In this document: piece by piece, positions 60,714-64,000 of the stretch | How the letters are laid out: each line of letters opens with the position of its first letter | How positions within the stretch are numbered: the stretch's first letter is position 1 | Assembly: GCA_018114805.1 (NCBI GenBank) | Contig: CP073042.1 | Coordinates: 2,666,001-2,730,000 of the forward strand | Reading direction: 5' to 3' | Length of the DNA stretch: 64,000 nt | Source: Candidatus Streptomyces philanthi | Lineage (GTDB): Bacteria; Actinomycetota; Actinomycetes; Streptomycetales; Streptomycetaceae | Made by a program: the position numbers and the translations under genes | The notes under the pieces: generated by a model | Told to the model about the DNA's origin: nothing | Databases searched by the model: none | The model's input: only the letters and a program-made list of their open reading frames with translations

Positions 60714-62377
60714 CAAGAGCGTGCCCTCCTACGCGATCCGGGCCGTCGCTCGCTCGGGCGCGTGACCGGGTCCCCGGCCTCGATCGCGGCTGCCCGCCGC
60801 GCCGCACCAAACTCGGCGAGCGCCTCGGCCAGCTTGTGCACCGAGGGCTCGGGCGACAGCACGTCCACCCGCAGCCCGTGCTCCTCCGCCGTCTTCGCGG
60901 TGGCCGGGCCGATGCAGGCGATGACGGTGACATTGTGCGGCTTGCCCGCGATGCCGACGAGGTTCCGCACGGTCGACGACGAGGTGAACAGCACCGCGTC
61001 GAAGCCGCCTCCCTTGATGGCCTCGCGGGTCTCGGCCGGCGGCGGCGACGCGCGGACCGTCCGGTACGCGGTGACGTCGTCCACCTCCCAGCCCAGCTCG
61101 ATCAGACCGGCCACCAGCGTCTCGGTGGCGATGTCGGCCCGTGGCAGGAAGACGCGGTCGATCGGGTCGAAGACCGGGTCGTACAGCGGCCAGTCCTCCA
61201 GGAGGCCGGCAGCCGACTGCTCGCCGCTGGGCACCAGGTCCGGCTTGACGCCGAACTCGACCAGCGACCTCGCGGTCTGCTCGCCGACCGCGGCGACCTT
61301 GATGCCGGCGAAGGCGCGCGCGTCGAGCCCGTACTCCTCGAACTTCTCGCGCACCGCCTTGACCGCGTTGACCGAGGTGAACGCGATCCACTCGTAGCGC
61401 CCGGTGACCAGGCCCTTGACGGCGCGCTCCATCTGCTGCGGGGTGCGCGGCGGCTCCACGGCGATGGTCGGCACCTCGCTGGGCACCGCCCCGTACGAGC
61501 GCAGTTGGTCGGAGAGCGAGGCGGCCTGTTCCTTGGTGCGCGGCACGAGCACGTTCCAGCCGAACAGCGGCTTGGACTCGAACCACGACAGCCGGTCGCG
61601 CCGCTCGGCCGCGCCGCGCTCGCCGACCACGGCTATCACGGGCTGCCCGCCGTCGGCCGACGGCAGCACCTTGCCCGACTTGAAGACCTGCGCGATCGTG
61701 CCGAGCGTCGCCGTCCAGGTGCGCTGCCGCGTGGTGGTGCCCGCGACGGTCACCGCGAGCGGCGTGGCCGGCTTGCGGCCCGCGGCCACCAGCTCGCCGG
61801 CGGCGGCGGCGACCGTCTCCAGCGTGGCGGTGACCACGACGGTGCCGTCGCTCGCGCCGACCTCGCCCCAGCAGCGCTCGTCGGCGTGCCGGGCGTCGAC
61901 GAACCGCACGTCCGTGCCCTGCGCGTCGCGCAGCGGCACCCCGGCGTACGCGGGCACGCCCACCGCCGCCGCGACGCCGGGCACCACCTCGAAGGCGATG
62001 GACTCGGCGGCGCAGGCCAGCATCTCGTCGGCGGCGTCGCCGTCGAGCCCCGGGTCGCCGGCGACCGCACGGACGACCCGCTTGCCGCCGCGCGCGGCCA
62101 CCATGACAAGATTAGCGGTATCCCTAAGCACCGGGACTCCGGCGGCCACTGACGCGCCGTCAGCCTCGGTCTGCCGTAGTGCGCTCTGCACGTCGGCCGC
62201 GACATTCGGCCGTACGTGCGGACGCACCACATCGAGCACCTGCGCGTCGGCGATCAGCACATCGGCTGTGGCCAGTGCCTCCACGGCGCGCAGCGTCAGC
62301 AGGCCCGGATCGCCTGGCCCGGCACCGAGGAAGGTGACGTGCCCGCAGCCGGGGTGGTTCGGGGCGGTGGGGTTCAA
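60713..62377 (-). CDS. hemD: Fused uroporphyrinogen-III methyltransferase-like / uroporphyrinogen-III synthase
   Basis: 554 residues, starting at TTG 62377 with GGGGGAG 8 bases upstream. Residues 1-260 are a tetrapyrrole methylase (CobA/SUMT) domain: [57 protein letters not shown]. Residues about 275-535 are uroporphyrinogen-III synthase: [76 protein letters not shown] and [17 protein letters not shown]. The GDP loop lacks the usual FVFGRG, so the methylase half may be weak or structural. The fusion is usual in actinobacteria. TTGA overlaps the hemC stop by 4 bases. Confidence 0.95.
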   Translation of the reverse strand: MNPTAPNHPGCGHVTFLGAGPGDPGLLTLRAVEALATADVLIADAQVLDVVRPHVRPNVAADVQSALRQTEADGASVAAGVPVLRDTANLVMVAARGGKRVVRAVAGDPGLDGDAADEMLACAAESIAFEVVPGVAAAVGVPAYAGVPLRDAQGTDVRFVDARHADERCWGEVGASDGTVVVTATLETVAAAAGELVAAGRKPATPLAVTVAGTTTRQRTWTATLGTIAQVFKSGKVLPSADGGQPVIAVVGERGAAERRDRLSWFESKPLFGWNVLVPRTKEQAASLSDQLRSYGAVPSEVPTIAVEPPRTPQQMERAVKGLVTGRYEWIAFTSVNAVKAVREKFEEYGLDARAFAGIKVAAVGEQTARSLVEFGVKPDLVPSGEQSAAGLLEDWPLYDPVFDPIDRVFLPRADIATETLVAGLIELGWEVDDVTAYRTVRASPPPAETREAIKGGGFDAVLFTSSSTVRNLVGIAGKPHNVTVIACIGPATAKTAEEHGLRVDVLSPEPSVHKLAEALAEFGAARRAAAIEAGDPVTRPSERRPGSRRRARS

Positions 62378-63468
62378 AATGCTCGCTCCCCCATAAGACC
62401 GGCCGCACCCTTCGCGAGCATGTCAGCGGCAAGTTCGCGCCCCAGTGTCGCGGGGGTCACGGCGTCGTCCGTCGCGCTGCGAGAGGAAGATGTGGGTACG
62501 GGACCAGTGGTGGACAACTGCACCAGCGCGGAGCCGTCGGTCGTGCCGACGACGCCCCGCAGGCGCATTTCGGTCATAGCCTGCCCGTCGCCCAACAAGT
62601 CGGCCAGCGCCCCCACGGGTGCGCTACAGCCGGCCTCCAGGGCGGCGAGCAGAGATCGCTCGGCGGTCACGGCGGCCCGCGTGAGCGGATCGTCGAGTTC
62701 GGCGAGTTGGGCGACGAGCGCGGTGCCGTGCACGGGGTGCGAGGCGGCACACTCGATCGCCAGCGCCCCCTGGCCGGGGGCGGGCAGAATCGTGTCGGCG
62801 TCGATGATCTCGGTCACCTCCCCGATCCGTCCGACGCGGTTCAGGCCAGCCGCGGCCAACACCACGGCGTCCAGCTCACCGGAGCGGACGAAGCCGATCC
62901 GGGTGTCGATGTTGCCGCGGATCGGGACCGTCTCCACGGCCAGCCCGTGCGCCCGGGCCCACGCGTTAAGCTGGGCCATCCGGCGCGGCGAGCCGGTGCC
63001 GACGCGCGCGACGCGACCGGCCGCGGCACAGTCGGCGGCCAGCGCCTCGAACCCGAGGCCGTCGCGCGCCACCAGGGCGTCACGCGGGTCTTCGCGCGGC
63101 GGCACGGCCGCCAGCACCAGGCCGGGGGCGGCGGCGGTCGGCAGGTCCTTGAGGGAGTGCACGGCGAAGTCGATCGCGCCGCCGAGCAGCGCGTCGCGCA
63201 GCGCGGAGACGAACGCGCCGGTGCCACCGATCTGCGCCAGGTGCTCGCGCGAGGTGTCGCCGTACGTGGTGATCTCCACCAGCTCGACCGGGCGGCCGGT
63301 GACCCGCTCCACGGCCGCGGCGACCTGGCCCGACTGCGCCATGGCCAGCGCGCTGCGCCGGGTGCCGAGTCGCAGCGGGGCGCCGGAGCCGAGGCCACCG
63401 CTGCCGTCGGCGGCCGAACCGGGTGGGCCCGCCGCGCGATCGGGGGTGGGGAGTGTGCTGTCGGTCAT
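62374..63468 (-). CDS. hemC: Hydroxymethylbilane synthase (porphobilinogen deaminase)
   Basis: 364 residues from ATG 63468. Joins four porphobilinogens to hydroxymethylbilane. Family motifs: LRLGTRRSALAMAQSGQVA, EITTYGDTSREHLAQIGGTG, IDFAVHSLKDLPTA, RVGTGSPRRMAQL, PIRGNIDTRI, ILPAPGQGALAIEC, and Cys281 in ALEAGCSAPVG, which carries the dipyrromethane cofactor. An extra 30-residue Gly/Ser-rich leader precedes the domain, as in other Streptomyces. Start ATG overlaps the hemA stop (ATGA, 63465-63468). Intact. Confidence 0.97.
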   Translation of the reverse strand: MTDSTLPTPDRAAGPPGSAADGSGGLGSGAPLRLGTRRSALAMAQSGQVAAAVERVTGRPVELVEITTYGDTSREHLAQIGGTGAFVSALRDALLGGAIDFAVHSLKDLPTAAAPGLVLAAVPPREDPRDALVARDGLGFEALAADCAAAGRVARVGTGSPRRMAQLNAWARAHGLAVETVPIRGNIDTRIGFVRSGELDAVVLAAAGLNRVGRIGEVTEIIDADTILPAPGQGALAIECAASHPVHGTALVAQLAELDDPLTRAAVTAERSLLAALEAGCSAPVGALADLLGDGQAMTEMRLRGVVGTTDGSALVQLSTTGPVPTSSSRSATDDAVTPATLGRELAADMLAKGAAGLMGERAF

Positions 63469-64000
63469 GCCCGTCCTCGCTTGGGGTGGTTCCCATCGGC
63501 CCGGCTGACTGCCGCGACCGCCTCCGGGTCGAGGTCGAAGAGCTCGCGCAGGGCGTCGGCGTAGCCGGCCCCGCCCGGCGTGGCCGCGAGCTGCTTGACC
63601 CGCACCGTCGGCGCGTGCAGCAGCTTGTCGACTACACGGCGGACGGTCTGGGTGATCTCCGCGCGTTGCTTGTCGTCAAGATCGGGCAGTCGCCCGTCCA
63701 GCCTGGAGATCTCGCTGGCCACCACGGAGGCCGCCATCGTGCGCAGCGCGACCACGGTGGGCGTGATGTGCGCGGCGCGCTGGGCGGCGCCGAACGCTGT
63801 GACCTCGGCCGAGACGATCGCCCGGACCTGGTCCACGTCGGCGGCCATCGGGGCGTCGGCGGACGCCTCGGCGAGCGACTCGATGTCCACCAGGCGCACG
63901 CCGTCCAACCGGTGCGCGGCGGCGTCGATGTCGCGCGGCATGGCCAGGTCGAGCAGGGCCAGCGGCCGGTCGGGACGCTGGCTGGCCGCCGCGCGCAGCG
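63465..64000 (-). CDS. hemA: Glutamyl-tRNA reductase, C-terminal part (gene continues beyond window)
   Basis: Only the last 178 codons are in the window. They carry the end of the NADPH-binding domain (RPDRPLALLDLAMPRDIDAA, then GVRLVDIESLAEASADA) and the C-terminal dimerisation helices (RAIVSAEVTAFGAAQRAAHI, VVALRTMAASVVASEISRLD, ITQTVRRVVDKLLHAPTVRV, YADALRELFDLDPEAV). The enzyme reduces glutamyl-tRNA to glutamate-1-semialdehyde, the first step of C5-pathway tetrapyrrole synthesis, and sits first in the hemA-C-D-B order. No lesion in the visible part. Confidence 0.95.
   Translation of the reverse strand, partial: LRAAASQRPDRPLALLDLAMPRDIDAAAHRLDGVRLVDIESLAEASADAPMAADVDQVRAIVSAEVTAFGAAQRAAHITPTVVALRTMAASVVASEISRLDGRLPDLDDKQRAEITQTVRRVVDKLLHAPTVRVKQLAATPGGAGYADALRELFDLDPEAVAAVSRADGNHPKRGRA

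Overview
The window is high-GC actinobacterial DNA that looks like a Streptomyces chromosome. The evidence is a class I lysS divergent from argS, the hemA-hemC-hemD-hemB order, a two-domain geosmin synthase, strongly G/C-biased third codon positions and type I-E style CRISPR repeats. No tRNA or rRNA gene was seen.

Layout. 1-0.9 kb: end of a membrane protein with several frame changes. 1.2-1.7 kb: DUF7144 membrane protein. 1.8-2.2 kb: C-terminal fragment of a tyrosine recombinase between two strong terminators. 2.3-12 kb (minus): a polymorphic-toxin locus made of a LamG/DNRLRE secreted protein, a giant RHS-Hint protein and a small low-GC immunity candidate; both large genes are riddled with stops and frameshifts. 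12.3-18.5 kb: LysR, NmrA-like, DUF1772, an AfsR-type BTAD regulator and a dehalogenase-like hydrolase. 18.6-25.9 kb: accessory stretch with three very short CRISPR arrays, each with the same leader, interspersed with a dienelactone hydrolase, two XRE/TPR regulators, a three-gene operon of small proteins and an HTH-less TPR regulator fragment. 26-37 kb: LtrA, lipoprotein, geosmin synthase, metallophosphoesterase, UPF0060, SDR, aldo-keto reductase, HxlR with a divergent reductase, acetyltransferase. 37-43.7 kb: rtcB remnant, two related lipoproteins, DUF2637 protein, small membrane protein. 44-47.7 kb: lysS and argS. 47.8-59.5 kb: DUF1023 hydrolase operon, Uma2 nuclease, acetyltransferases, serine hydrolase, secreted peptidase, AMIN-like protein, methyltransferase, epimerase. 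59.7-64 kb: the haem operon.

How it works together. hemA, hemC, hemD and hemB overlap at stop/start codons and form one translationally coupled tetrapyrrole operon ending in a clear hairpin. lysS and argS share a 218-base divergent promoter region. The DUF1023 hydrolase, its small helical partner and a lipoprotein also overlap by 4 bases each. The CRISPR arrays have no cas genes here and could only work with Cas proteins encoded elsewhere.

Most striking overall: about 24 genes carry frameshifts, in-frame stops or truncation (I count roughly 37 frame changes and 17 nonsense codons), yet the roughly 8 kb of tRNA-synthetase and haem genes carry none. Either the sequence has many errors that happen to miss the essential genes, or this genome is undergoing real decay of dispensable genes. 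Coordinates of broken genes are reconstructed by following protein similarity across frames and are approximate at the lesion points.
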